Source of the DNA: an uncultured Oscillospiraceae bacterium
Lineage (GTDB): Bacteria; Bacillota; Clostridia; Oscillospirales; Oscillospiraceae
Direction: 5' to 3'
Assembly (NCBI GenBank): GCA_900752445.1
Contig: CAADVN010000112.1
Coordinates: 1 to 32,063, forward strand
DNA length: 32,063 nucleotides
A program made the position numbers and the translations under genes. The notes under the pieces were generated by a model. That model worked only from the letters and a program-made list of their open reading frames with translations. It was not told where the DNA came from and searched no databases. Shown in pieces: positions 23,404 through 31,503 of this stretch; positions within the stretch are counted from its first letter, which is position 1, and the number at the start of each line of letters is the position of its first letter.

Positions 23404-24426
23404 ATGAAGACTTCTGATTTTTACTTTGACCTGCCCGAGGAGCTCATCGCGCAGACGCCGCTGGAGCGGCGCGACGCCTCGCGCCTGCTCTGCCTTGACA
23501 AGACGAGCGGCGCAATGGAGCACCGGGTGTTCTCGGAGCTGCCGGAGCTGCTCCGTCCCGGCGACTGCCTTGTCATGAACGACTCGCGCGTGCTGCCCGC
23601 AAGGCTGCTCGGAGCGCGCGAGACCGGCGGCGCGGCGGAGCTGCTGCTCCTGCGCGACCTCGGGGCAGGGAAGTGGGAATGCCTTGTAAGGCCGGGCAAG
23701 AAGCTCCGGCCCGGCGCAAAGGTGCACTTCGGCGAAGGCGAACTCGAGGCCGAGATACTCGAGACCACCGAGGGCGGCAACAGGATAGTGCAGTTCAAGT
23801 TCGAGGGCATCTTTTTGGAGGTGCTCGAGCGGCTTGGCAAAATGCCCCTGCCGCCGTATATAAAGACTGAGCTGGAGGACGGTGAGAGATACCAGACCGT
23901 GTACTCCAAGGAGCTGGGCAGTGCCGCCGCGCCCACGGCGGGCCTGCACTTTACCAAGGAGCTGCTCGGGAAGATCGCCCATTTGGGCGTGCGCGAGTGC
24001 TTTGTCACCCTGCACGTCGGCCTCGGTACCTTCCGGCCGGTCAAGGCCGAGGACATCGAGGAGCACGAGATGCACTCGGAGTTCTGCATCATGCCCGAGG
24101 ACACGGCTCGGATAATAACGGAGACGAAGCGGAACGGCGGCCGCGTGGTCTGCGTGGGCACGACCTCCTGCCGCACGGTGGAGAGCTTCGCCAACGAGGA
24201 CGGCACGATGGACGCCAAGTCCGGCTGGACGAACATCTTCATCTACCCGGGCTACAGGTTCAAGTGCCTCGACGCGCTGATAACAAATTTCCACCTGCCG
24301 GAGAGCACGCTCATCATGCTCGTCTCGGCGCTGGCCGGAAGGGAACACGTGCTTGCGGCGTATAAGGAAGCCGTAGCGCGGCGGTACCGTTTCTTCTCCT
24401 TCGGAGATGCGATGTTTATAAGCTGA
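23404..24426 (+). CDS. queA: S-adenosylmethionine:tRNA ribosyltransferase-isomerase
   Basis: 340 residues, normal length. Motifs are DFYFDLPEELIAQTPLERRD at the N-terminus, VMNDSRVLPARL, MPLPPYIK, AAPTAGLHFT, TLHVGLGTFRPV and, at the C-terminus, FHLPESTLIMLVSALAG. It transfers the ribosyl part of SAM to preQ1 in tRNA to make epoxyqueuosine at the anticodon wobble position. It sits directly downstream of the SpoIID-like gene with only a weak G-rich ribosome binding site, so coupling is likely. No tgt or ruvAB follows, unlike many clostridial queA loci; a terminator does. Confidence 0.96.
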   Translation: MKTSDFYFDLPEELIAQTPLERRDASRLLCLDKTSGAMEHRVFSELPELLRPGDCLVMNDSRVLPARLLGARETGGAAELLLLRDLGAGKWECLVRPGKKLRPGAKVHFGEGELEAEILETTEGGNRIVQFKFEGIFLEVLERLGKMPLPPYIKTELEDGERYQTVYSKELGSAAAPTAGLHFTKELLGKIAHLGVRECFVTLHVGLGTFRPVKAEDIEEHEMHSEFCIMPEDTARIITETKRNGGRVVCVGTTSCRTVESFANEDGTMDAKSGWTNIFIYPGYRFKCLDALITNFHLPESTLIMLVSALAGREHVLAAYKEAVARRYRFFSFGDAMFIS

Positions 24427-24459
24427 AAAACAGCCTCCCAAAAACAGGGAGGCTGTTTT
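24427..24459. terminator. Bidirectional terminator between queA and the AraC-type gene
   Basis: AAAACAGCCTCCC/GGGAGGCTGTTTT, a 13-bp perfect stem around a 7-base loop. It starts right after the queA stop and overlaps the stop codon of the convergent regulator. Confidence 0.92.
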
Positions 24460-25333
24460 AATCTGTCCTGGCGGATTTACGGTACTCCATGGGCGCAATG
24501 CCCACGGCCTTTTTGAAGCGCTGGCTGAAATAGCTCGGTGAGGAGAAGCCCAGCATGTGCGAGATCTGGCTGAGCGAGTAATCAGTGCCGCCCAAAAGGT
24601 ACTTGCTCTCCTCGATACGTTTCGTTATGAGGTAATTGATGGGCGAGGTGCCGTATTCCTTCGTGAAGGCGTGGACCATATAATACTTGTTGACATGTAT
24701 GAGCTCGCTCAAAAGGTCGAGCGTGATGTTCTCCTTGAAGTGGTTGTCTATGTAGTGCCGCACGGCGGCGCACTCCTTGTTCTGCTGGCGCGGCTGCCGG
24801 CTCCGCCCGCCCTGGGTTGGCAGGAAGCTCAGGCCCGCGTGGCGCATGAGTCGGAGTATCAGCACCTCGAGCAGGTCCTGGCATATGAGCTCATAGCCGG
24901 GCGCCTTCAGCTCAATTTCCCGCAGCATCTCGCGCAGGGAGTGCAGCAGAGGGTCGCGCTCGCTCTGGAGGTTCACCATGAACCAGCGCTCGTCCGCGTC
25001 CTCCTCTGCGGAGTATTCGAGGCCCTCGAGGCCCAGGACTATGTATTCCAGCGGGCGCTTGTTGTAGCTGACCTCCGTATGCTCGACGTTCGGGTTCACA
25101 ATGACCATGTCGTCCGTCTTCACGGGCACGAGCCGCCCGGCGATGTTGAACTTGCCCGAGCCGCCCACGACGTAAAAGACCTCGGTGCAGCCGTGGGTGT
25201 GCAGCGTGCTGTGCCAGTCTCCGCCATACTTCGCCGTGCTGACGTACAGCAGCTTCACCCGGTTGCGGTCCATGGGGTATTCGACAAAATCCTCGATGGA
25301 GTATCTGCGCGTGCTCAGGCCCTTCACCTCCAC
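24458..25333 (-). CDS. AraC-family regulator with cupin sensor domain
   Basis: 291 residues. Residues 35-110 look like a cupin ligand-binding domain (HSTLHTHGCTEVFYVVGGSG, later VNPNVEHTE). The last 100 residues are a double helix-turn-helix: ITLDLLSELIHVNKYYMVHAF, then YSLSQISHMLGFSSPSYFSQ followed by FKKAVGIAPMEYR. It is divergent from the ABC/GH112 operon and so is probably its activator, sensing the disaccharide or a product. The start is uncertain: the GTG at 25333 overlaps the only GGAGG, and a downstream start is possible. Its -10 box overlaps a candidate AraC site, which suggests self-repression. Confidence 0.9.
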   Translation of the reverse strand: MEVKGLSTRRYSIEDFVEYPMDRNRVKLLYVSTAKYGGDWHSTLHTHGCTEVFYVVGGSGKFNIAGRLVPVKTDDMVIVNPNVEHTEVSYNKRPLEYIVLGLEGLEYSAEEDADERWFMVNLQSERDPLLHSLREMLREIELKAPGYELICQDLLEVLILRLMRHAGLSFLPTQGGRSRQPRQQNKECAAVRHYIDNHFKENITLDLLSELIHVNKYYMVHAFTKEYGTSPINYLITKRIEESKYLLGGTDYSLSQISHMLGFSSPSYFSQRFKKAVGIAPMEYRKSARTD

Positions 25334-25359
25334 ACTTTATAAATCTTGCGCAGCAAGTC

Positions 25360-25535
25360 TTGCACAATTATAATACAGCTGCCGCGATACCGCAACCGGT
25401 GCATTGAGCCGTCGAGCAGGTAATCAGACGTGTTTTAATGTTTTCATGCACATTGCACAATTATCAGGTGCCATTTTAGACCTTGCTGTATAAATCGCAG
25501 TAAAGAGCAATATGTATAAAAAATAGAGCAATTAT
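25360..25535. promoter_or_regulatory. Candidate AraC-type operator sites in the divergent intergenic region
   Basis: TTGCACAATTAT occurs twice (25360-25371 and 25453-25464). AGAGCAAT occurs twice (25504-25511 and 25525-25532), exactly 21 bp apart, ending five bases before the -35 box of the ABC operon. All four share a CAATTAT or CAATAT core. Direct repeats two helical turns apart beside -35 are the usual AraC activator arrangement. The first site covers the -10 box of the regulator's own promoter. Confidence 0.6.
25367..25395 (-). promoter_or_regulatory. Promoter of the AraC-type regulator gene
   Basis: On the minus strand TTGCGG, 17 bases, TATAAT. The -10 box overlaps the first TTGCACAATTAT site. 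Confidence 0.75.
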
Positions 25536-25567
25536 TCGATTGAATCGAAGTCAGGAAAGATTATACT
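25535..25567 (+). promoter_or_regulatory. Promoter of the ABC/GH112 operon with a palindromic operator
   Basis: TTGAAT, 16 bases, TATACT. A perfect palindrome TTCGAT-TGA-ATCGAA (25535-25549) covers the -35 box, a place where a second regulator, such as a repressor, could bind. Confidence 0.68.
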
Positions 25568-25644
25568 TTACTCAGAAAGGATGGAAGGGCCATCCAAAGT
25601 GCTGAATCTGGTAAGACCCCAAATTTATGAAAAGAGGAATGAAA

Positions 25645-27030
25645 ATGAAGAAACTCCTTGCGCTCGTTCTCGTGTTCATGCTCGCGCTGGGCGTGCTGTC
25701 TGCCTGCGGCACTCCTGCTGCGGACCCGACTGATGCCCCTGTCGGCGACACCACCACTCCGGACGACGGCGGCGAGAACACCCCTGCCTCCGACGTGACC
25801 ATTTCCGTCGCGGCCCTGCAGTCTGCCTATGAGAAAAACTATCCCGGCATGTGGCAGGAAGTCTGCGATGCGTTCACAGCTGAGACCGGCATCAAGGTCG
25901 AGCTCGTTGTCGAGATGAACCTTGAGGACGTCATCGGCCCCGCGATGCAGGGCGGCGAGTATCCCGACGTCATCCACCTGGCCACCGGCCGTCCCGCCGG
26001 CCTGACCGAGCAGTTCATCAAGGACAAGAACATCGCTGAGATCACCGACGTGCTGTCCATGACCGTCCCCGGCGAGGACGTCACCGTTGGCGACAAGATC
26101 ATCGAGGGCTTTGTGAATGACAGCTCGGGCACCAACCCCTACTCCGATGGCAAGACCTACCTTGCTCCGATGTTCTACAGCCCCTGCGGCCTGTTCTACA
26201 ACGCCGGCCTGCTTGAGGAAAAGGGCTGGGAAGTCCCCACCACCTGGGACGAGATGTGGGAGCTCGGCGACAAGGCCCTTGAGGAGGGCATCTACCTGTT
26301 CACCTACCCGACCACCGGCTATTTTGATGCCTTCTTCTACGCCCTGCTCTACGAGGCGGGCGGCGACCAGTTCTTCTACGACGCCACCCACTACGCCGAG
26401 GGCATCTGGGACACCGAGGAAGCCCAGGCCTGCTTCGACATCCTTGAGAAGCTCGCCTCCTACACCAACCCGATCACCCCGGCTCAGGCCAACAATCAGG
26501 ACTTCACCATGAACCAGCAGCTCGTCCTTGACAACAAGGCGATCTTCATGCCCAACGGCAACTGGGTCATCGGCGAGATGGCCGAGGCTCCGAGGGCTGA
26601 GGGCTTCGAGTGGGGCATGATTCCGCTGCCGGCCATCACCGAGGGCGGCGACCGCTACAGCTACACCTTCTTTGAGCAGGCCTGGATCCCGGCCGGCGCC
26701 GAGCACATCGACGCTGCCAAGCAGTTCCTCGCCTTCCTGTACAGCGACGTTGCGGCCGAGATCTTTGCCAAGGGCAGCGGCGTGCAGCCCATCGAGGGCA
26801 TCGTTGACAACCTCTCCGGCGACAATGCCGTCTACTACAGCGTGTACGAGAACGGCGCGAAGGCCGCTCTGGGCACCTTCGCCTCCTTCAAGTCCGTCGC
26901 CGGCCTGAACACTGCGGCTGAGGTCTTCTTCGACCCGTTCAACAGCCTCGTCTCCGGCACCCAGACCATGGACGACTACATCACCAACCTCAAGAGCGCC
27001 AGCGACCAGATGCGCGCCAACCTCAGCTGA
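25645..27030 (+). CDS. ABC transporter sugar-binding lipoprotein (galacto-N-biose/lacto-N-biose type by context)
   Basis: 461 residues. The start is the ATG at 25645, since AAGAGGA ends 6 bases before it; earlier ATGs at 25627 and 25639 lack a usable site. The lipoprotein signal ends in LSAC. An acidic, Thr/Asp-rich linker follows, then an extracellular solute-binding family 1 fold (EVCDAFTAETGIKVE, GGEYPDVIHLATG, VPTTWDEMWELG, AKQFLAFLYSD). It would capture the sugar and deliver it to the two permeases. The ligand is inferred from the GH112 gene in the same operon. The gene contains no ATA trinucleotide at all, unlike its neighbours, which suggests very high expression. The product is anchored outside the membrane. 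Confidence 0.92.
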   Translation: MKKLLALVLVFMLALGVLSACGTPAADPTDAPVGDTTTPDDGGENTPASDVTISVAALQSAYEKNYPGMWQEVCDAFTAETGIKVELVVEMNLEDVIGPAMQGGEYPDVIHLATGRPAGLTEQFIKDKNIAEITDVLSMTVPGEDVTVGDKIIEGFVNDSSGTNPYSDGKTYLAPMFYSPCGLFYNAGLLEEKGWEVPTTWDEMWELGDKALEEGIYLFTYPTTGYFDAFFYALLYEAGGDQFFYDATHYAEGIWDTEEAQACFDILEKLASYTNPITPAQANNQDFTMNQQLVLDNKAIFMPNGNWVIGEMAEAPRAEGFEWGMIPLPAITEGGDRYSYTFFEQAWIPAGAEHIDAAKQFLAFLYSDVAAEIFAKGSGVQPIEGIVDNLSGDNAVYYSVYENGAKAALGTFASFKSVAGLNTAAEVFFDPFNSLVSGTQTMDDYITNLKSASDQMRANLS

Positions 27031-27064
27031 AGCAGCTGATAAGTACATAACACCCTGATGTTTT

Positions 27065-27096
27065 GGGGGACGCTGAGCTTCGGCTCATCGTCCCCC
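27065..27096 (+). other. Very stable intercistronic hairpin with a UUCG tetraloop
   Basis: GGGGGACG/CGTCCCCC plus TGAGC/GCTCA, one mismatch, closed by C(TTCG)G. Only two T follow, so it is a poor terminator. It more likely protects the 3' end of the binding-protein message or attenuates read-through, giving more binding protein than permease. Confidence 0.75.
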
Positions 27097-27163
27097 TTGA
27101 CAAATGCGGGAACGCAAAAAGAGAGTTTTAATGTATCATTCCGCTCGGAAAGGAGCTGAGCAC

Positions 27164-28048
27164 GTGGAAAAGAACAAGGCGCGCAGCCGCTTCATTGTGC
27201 TGTGCGTGGCCCCGGCAGTCATACTCTTCCTGATATTCATGGTCTATCCCACGCTGAACGTCTTCCGTATGTCGCTGTTCGAGAGAGGCGCGTACTCGCC
27301 GACGGAGACCTTTGTCGGCTTCAACAACTTCAAGTCGCTTGTGAGCGACGCATACTTCATCCGCGCGATGCAGAACACGATACTTCTCATCGTGGTGGTC
27401 ACCATCATCACCTTTGCCTTTGCCCTGGTGTTTGCGGGCATCCTGACCCGCGAGAAGGTAAGGGGCAAGGAGCTGCTGCGCGTTATCTTCTACATACCGA
27501 ACATTCTGTCCATCGTCGTCATTTCGGGCATCTTTTCCGCCATCTACAAGCCGGAGAACGGCATGCTCAACAGCATCCTCTCGCTGTTTGCCGGTCATCA
27601 GGTCACGACGCTCTGGAAGGGCGAGAATCTGGTCATGTTGAGCCTCATAATCGCAATGGTCTGGCAGGCGATAGGCTATTATATGGTCATGTACATGGCC
27701 TCCATGGCCGCCGTGCCGCAGAGCCTGTACGAGTCTGCGGGCCTCGACGGTGCTGGCAGGGTGAAGCAGTTCTTCCAGATAACCATCCCGCTCATCTGGA
27801 CGAACATCCGCACGACCCTGACCTTCTTCATAATCTCGACGATAAACATGGCCTTCCTGTTCGTCAAGGCCATGACCAGCGGCGGCCCCAACGGCGCGTC
27901 CGAGGTCGCGCTGTCCTATATGTACGGCCAGAAGGACGCCGGCCTCTACGGCTACTCCATGGCCATCGGCGTTGTGATCTTCCTGTTCTCCTTCATCCTC
28001 TCGGCTCTGGTGAACAAGGTCACGAAGCGCACGCCGCTTGAATTCTGA
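27164..28048 (+). CDS. ABC sugar transporter permease, MalF/UgpA type
   Basis: 294 residues from the GTG at 27164, chosen because AAAGGAG lies 8 bases upstream; in-frame ATG at 27131 and GTG/other starts further left have no such site. Six membrane helices, the first at residues 10-30 (FIVLCVAPAVILFLIFMVYP). The ATPase-coupling EAA-type loop is SLYESAGLDGAGRVKQFFQI followed by TIPLIW. With the next permease it forms the channel of the importer. No ATPase gene is present in the operon, a frequent situation in CUT1 systems that share a multi-use MsmX-like ATPase. Confidence 0.93.
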   Translation: MEKNKARSRFIVLCVAPAVILFLIFMVYPTLNVFRMSLFERGAYSPTETFVGFNNFKSLVSDAYFIRAMQNTILLIVVVTIITFAFALVFAGILTREKVRGKELLRVIFYIPNILSIVVISGIFSAIYKPENGMLNSILSLFAGHQVTTLWKGENLVMLSLIIAMVWQAIGYYMVMYMASMAAVPQSLYESAGLDGAGRVKQFFQITIPLIWTNIRTTLTFFIISTINMAFLFVKAMTSGGPNGASEVALSYMYGQKDAGLYGYSMAIGVVIFLFSFILSALVNKVTKRTPLEF

Positions 28049-28065
28049 GAAAGGAGGACGTCATA

Positions 28066-28968
28066 ATGGAAGCTACTAAAAGCCTGAAGAAGAACAGCAA
28101 TTCCGGTGAGAAACTCTACAAGTTTTTCATTTACCTCGTCCTCATTCTCCTGGCAGTCAGCATAGTCGTCCCCGTGGCATGGGTGTTCATGGCCTCCATC
28201 AAGGAGAACAGCGAGTTCTACGGCAACCCCTGGGCGCTGCCCGCGGGCTTTTACTGGCAGAACTTCGTGGATGCCTGGACCAAGGCCAGCATGGGCGACT
28301 ATATGCTCAACTCCGTCATCGTGACGGCGCTGTCGCTGGTGATACTGCTGGTCGTGGCGCTGCCCGCCAGCTACTGCCTGTCCAGGTTCAAGTTTGTCAC
28401 TAGCAAGTTTTTGAACACGATGTTCATGGCGGGCCTGTTCATCAACGTGAACTACATCGTCGTGCCCATCTTCCTCATGCTGCGCGACGGCGACACCTGG
28501 CTGAAGAACGTCTTCGGAAACGGTTTCCTGCTCAACAATATCGTGGTGCTCTCGATAGTCTACGCTGCGACAGCGCTGCCTTTCACCATCTACCTGCTCT
28601 CGGGCTATTTTGCGACGCTGGCGCACGACTATGAGGAGGCCGCGTATATAGACGGCGCGGGCTATGGCCGCACGATGATAAGCATCATCTTCCCCATGGC
28701 CCAGCCCTCGATAGTGACCATCATCCTGTTCAACTTCCTCTCCTTCTGGAATGAGTACATCATCTCCATGACCCTCATGAGCTCGGCGAACGGCCCGAAG
28801 ACGCTGCCTGTCGGCCTGCTGAATCTGATGCAGGCGCAGCAGTCGGCGGCGGACTACGGCCCGCAGTACGCCGGCCTCGTCCTGGTCATGCTGCCCACGC
28901 TGATACTCTACATCTGCGTGCAGAAGAAGCTCATCCAGGGCATGACCGTCGGCGGTCTGAAAGGTTAA
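28066..28968 (+). CDS. ABC sugar transporter permease, MalG type
   Basis: 300 residues with six membrane helices. The coupling loop is DYEEAAYIDGAGYGRTMISI followed by IFPMAQPSI. The C-terminus ends QKKLIQGMTVGGLKG, the hallmark of MalG-type permeases. AAAGGAGG precedes the ATG, 17 bases after the first permease. It partners with the preceding permease and the binding lipoprotein. A tiny membrane-protein gene follows 9 bases after its stop. Confidence 0.95.
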   Translation: MEATKSLKKNSNSGEKLYKFFIYLVLILLAVSIVVPVAWVFMASIKENSEFYGNPWALPAGFYWQNFVDAWTKASMGDYMLNSVIVTALSLVILLVVALPASYCLSRFKFVTSKFLNTMFMAGLFINVNYIVVPIFLMLRDGDTWLKNVFGNGFLLNNIVVLSIVYAATALPFTIYLLSGYFATLAHDYEEAAYIDGAGYGRTMISIIFPMAQPSIVTIILFNFLSFWNEYIISMTLMSSANGPKTLPVGLLNLMQAQQSAADYGPQYAGLVLVMLPTLILYICVQKKLIQGMTVGGLKG

Positions 28969-28977
28969 GGTGCGGAT

Positions 28978-29175
28978 ATGAGATTCTGGAAAGAACACAT
29001 GGGCCTGCGGGCGCTGCTGATGCTGATATTCTCCATCGGCGGCTTGGCAATGGTCATCTACGGCTGGACGCTGACAAGCAAAATGTCCGGGCTCATAATA
29101 ATGATAGTCGGAGTGATATTCATTCTGACCGCGTTGCTGCTCTACAACAAGCCCTTTGAAGACCCGAAGAAATAA
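28978..29175 (+). CDS. Small two-helix membrane protein in the GH112 transporter operon
   Basis: 65 residues: a basic N-terminus (MRFWKEHMGLR), helix one about residues 12-30, a short polar turn (TLTSKMSG), helix two about 37-56, and a charged tail (KPFEDPKK). Both ends are predicted to be cytosolic. It starts 9 bases after the permease gene and ends 14 bases before the phosphorylase gene, so it is embedded in the operon and surely co-transcribed. No function can be assigned; I have a weak impression that similar small proteins sit next to other GH112 transporters. It could stabilise the importer or link it to the cytosolic enzyme, which is speculation. Confidence 0.75.
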   Translation: MRFWKEHMGLRALLMLIFSIGGLAMVIYGWTLTSKMSGLIIMIVGVIFILTALLLYNKPFEDPKK

Positions 29176-29189
29176 CAAAGGAGATCATA

Positions 29190-31361
29190 ATGAGCGAAAG
29201 TGAACTCAAAAGAGGCCGCGTCACCATCCCGACGGACGTTGACGTCGTGCCTGAGACGATGGAACTGCTCAAACGCTGGGGCGCTGACGCTATCCGCGAC
29301 TGCGACGGCACGGACTACCCGGAAGAGCTCAAGAGCGTGGACGCGAAGGTGTACTCGACCTACTACACGACGCGCAAGGACAACGCCTGGGCCAAGGCCA
29401 ACCCGGACGAGGTGCAGCAGTGCTATATCAGCACCGGCTTTGTCACGGCGCACGAGGGCGAGCTGCGCATCGAGCTCATGAAGGGCATCAGCCGCGAACT
29501 GATGCAGGTCAACACCCGCGACGATATTAAGCGCTGGTGGGAAGTCATGGACCGCACGCTCGGCGTGCCGGTGGCGCCCGAGAAGTGGAGCTACAATGAG
29601 GAGTCGGGCTGCGTCGTTATCCCCGAGCCCGAAGCGTTCCACGACTACTCCGTCAGTTTCCTGGCGTATCTCATCTGGGACCCGGTGCACATGTACAACG
29701 CCGTGACGAACGGCTGGACGAACTTTGAGCACCAGATAACCTTCGACGTCAGGCAGCCCAAGACCCACAAGTTCACCATGGAGAGGCTGCGCAAGTTCAT
29801 AGCCGAGCACCCGTACGTGAACGTCATCCGCTACACCACCTTCTTCCACCAGTTCACGCTGGTCTTCGATGAGCTCAAGAGGGAGAAGTACGTGGACTGG
29901 TACGGCTACTCCGCCAGCGTCAGCCCGTATATACTCGAGCAGTTCGAAAGGGAAGTGGGCTACAAGTTCCGGCCTGAGTATATCATCGACCAGGGCTATT
30001 ACAATAACCAGTACCGCGTGCCTTCGAAGGAGTTCAAGGACTTCATGGCCTTCCAGCGGCGCGAGGTCGCAAAGCTCGCCAAGGAAATGGTCGATATCAC
30101 CCACGAGCTGGGCAAAGAGGCCATGATGTTCCTAGGCGACCACTGGATAGGCACGGAGCCGTATATGGACGAGTTCAAGTCCATCGGCCTCGACGCCGTG
30201 GTCGGCAGCGTGGGCAACGGCTCGACGCTGCGGCTCATCTCGGATATCCCGGGCGTCAAGTATACCGAGGGCCGCTTCCTGCCCTACTTCTTCCCGGACA
30301 CCTTCCATGAGGGCGGAGACCCCGTGCGCGAGGCCAAGGAGAACTGGGTCACTGCCCGGCGCGCCATACTCAGAAAGCCCATCGACCGCATCGGTTACGG
30401 CGGGTATCTGAAGCTCGCTTGCGAGTTCCCAGAGTTCCTCGACTACGTCCAGTCCGTCTGCGACGAGTTCCGTGAGCTGTACGTGAATATCAAGGGCACC
30501 ACGCCGTACTGCGTCAAGACCGTCGCCGTGCTCAATTCCTGGGGCAAGGCAAGGTCGTGGGGCTGCCACATGGTGCACCACGCGCTCTACCAGAAGCAGA
30601 ATTACAGCTACGCCGGCGTAATCGAGGCGCTCTCCGGCGCGCCGTTCGACGTGAAGTTTGTGAGCTTCGACGACATAAAAGCCGATCCGGACTGCCTGAA
30701 GGGCATCGACGTCATCATAAATGTCGGCGACGGTGACACGGCGCATACCGGCGGCGTGGTCTGGGAAGACCCGGAGATAAGCTCCGCCATCAAGGCCTTC
30801 GTGTGGAACGGCGGCGGCTTCATCGGCGTCGGCGAGCCTTCCGGCCACCAGTACCAGGGCAGGTTCATCCAGCTCGCGCAGGTGCTTGGCGTCGAGAAGG
30901 AGACGGGCTTCACGCTCGGCTACGACAAGTACAACTGGGATGAGCACCCCGGTCACTTCATCCTTGCCGACAGCACCGGTGACGTGGACTTCGGCGAGGG
31001 CAAGAAGAACATGTACGCGCTCGAGGGCACGGAGATACTCGTCCAGCGCGAGAAGGAAGTCCAGCTGGCGGTGAACGGCTACGGCGAGGGCCGCGGCGTG
31101 TATATCAGCGGACTGCCGTACAGCTTCGAGAACAGCCGCCTGCTGTACAGGGCCATACTGTGGTCGGCGCACGACGAGGGCGAGCTCAACAAGTGGTTCT
31201 CGACGAACTTCAACGTCGAAGTCCACGCCTTCGTGAAAAACGGCAAGTACTGCGTCGTGAACAACACCTACGATTCGCAGAGCACCACGGTCTACCGCGG
31301 CGACGGGAGCAGCTTTGATTTGAGCCTCGAGGCCAACGAGATCCGCTGGTACGAGATCTGA
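29190..31361 (+). CDS. lnpA: 1,3-beta-galactosyl-N-acetylhexosamine phosphorylase (GH112)
   Basis: 723 residues, the family length. It strongly resembles bifidobacterial lacto-N-biose phosphorylase: WGADAIRDCDGT, YTVSFLAY-like YSVSFLAYLIWDPVHMYN, RYTTFFHQFTLVFDE, EKYVDWYGYSASVSP, KEAMMFLGDHWIGTEPY with the proposed general acid at D317, and GVKYTEGRFLPYFFPDTF. It phosphorolyses galacto-N-biose or lacto-N-biose to galactose-1-phosphate plus GalNAc or GlcNAc in the cytosol, saving an ATP. Members vary in preference for the two disaccharides, which I cannot read here. The usual partners (N-acetylhexosamine kinase, galT, galE) are not in this window. AAAGGAG precedes the ATG. Confidence 0.96.
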   Translation: MSESELKRGRVTIPTDVDVVPETMELLKRWGADAIRDCDGTDYPEELKSVDAKVYSTYYTTRKDNAWAKANPDEVQQCYISTGFVTAHEGELRIELMKGISRELMQVNTRDDIKRWWEVMDRTLGVPVAPEKWSYNEESGCVVIPEPEAFHDYSVSFLAYLIWDPVHMYNAVTNGWTNFEHQITFDVRQPKTHKFTMERLRKFIAEHPYVNVIRYTTFFHQFTLVFDELKREKYVDWYGYSASVSPYILEQFEREVGYKFRPEYIIDQGYYNNQYRVPSKEFKDFMAFQRREVAKLAKEMVDITHELGKEAMMFLGDHWIGTEPYMDEFKSIGLDAVVGSVGNGSTLRLISDIPGVKYTEGRFLPYFFPDTFHEGGDPVREAKENWVTARRAILRKPIDRIGYGGYLKLACEFPEFLDYVQSVCDEFRELYVNIKGTTPYCVKTVAVLNSWGKARSWGCHMVHHALYQKQNYSYAGVIEALSGAPFDVKFVSFDDIKADPDCLKGIDVIINVGDGDTAHTGGVVWEDPEISSAIKAFVWNGGGFIGVGEPSGHQYQGRFIQLAQVLGVEKETGFTLGYDKYNWDEHPGHFILADSTGDVDFGEGKKNMYALEGTEILVQREKEVQLAVNGYGEGRGVYISGLPYSFENSRLLYRAILWSAHDEGELNKWFSTNFNVEVHAFVKNGKYCVVNNTYDSQSTTVYRGDGSSFDLSLEANEIRWYEI

Positions 31362-31377
31362 AGAACTAAATAAGCAC

Positions 31378-31410
31378 AGCAGCCGCTAGTGAACAGGCGG
31401 CTGCTTTTTT
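31378..31410 (+). terminator. Terminator of the ABC/GH112 operon
   Basis: AGCAGCCGC/GCGGCTGCT stem with a ten-base loop and a run of six T. Confidence 0.93.
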
Positions 31411-31420
31411 GTCGCGCCGT

Positions 31421-31447
31421 AACAAGAAAAGCGCGGGTGCATACAAT
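31421..31447 (+). promoter_or_regulatory. SigK/SigE-like sporulation promoter of the collagen-like gene
   Basis: AAC at 31421-31423, 16 bases, then CATACAAT. This fits the mother-cell SigK pattern (AC near -35, CATAnnnT at -10), and the -10 also fits SigE. No vegetative -35/-10 pair was seen in the same stretch. A late sporulation gene would agree with an exosporium product. Confidence 0.55.
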
Positions 31448-31503
31448 GATACAGGCACACGAGGGTGCCGAATTCCTGATACCATGGTGAAGGGAGCAAG
31501 CAT

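Noticed and set aside
25627..25644. Upstream ATG codons at 25627 and 25639 as the start of the binding-protein gene
   Set aside because: The only ribosome binding site (AAGAGGA, 25632-25638) lies between them and fits only the ATG at 25645, which also gives a standard signal peptide.
25561..27048. Minus-strand open frame of 495 codons opposite the sugar-binding lipoprotein
   Set aside because: A product of codon bias; it is a Val/Gly/Asp-rich stretch with no motif and covers the operon promoter.
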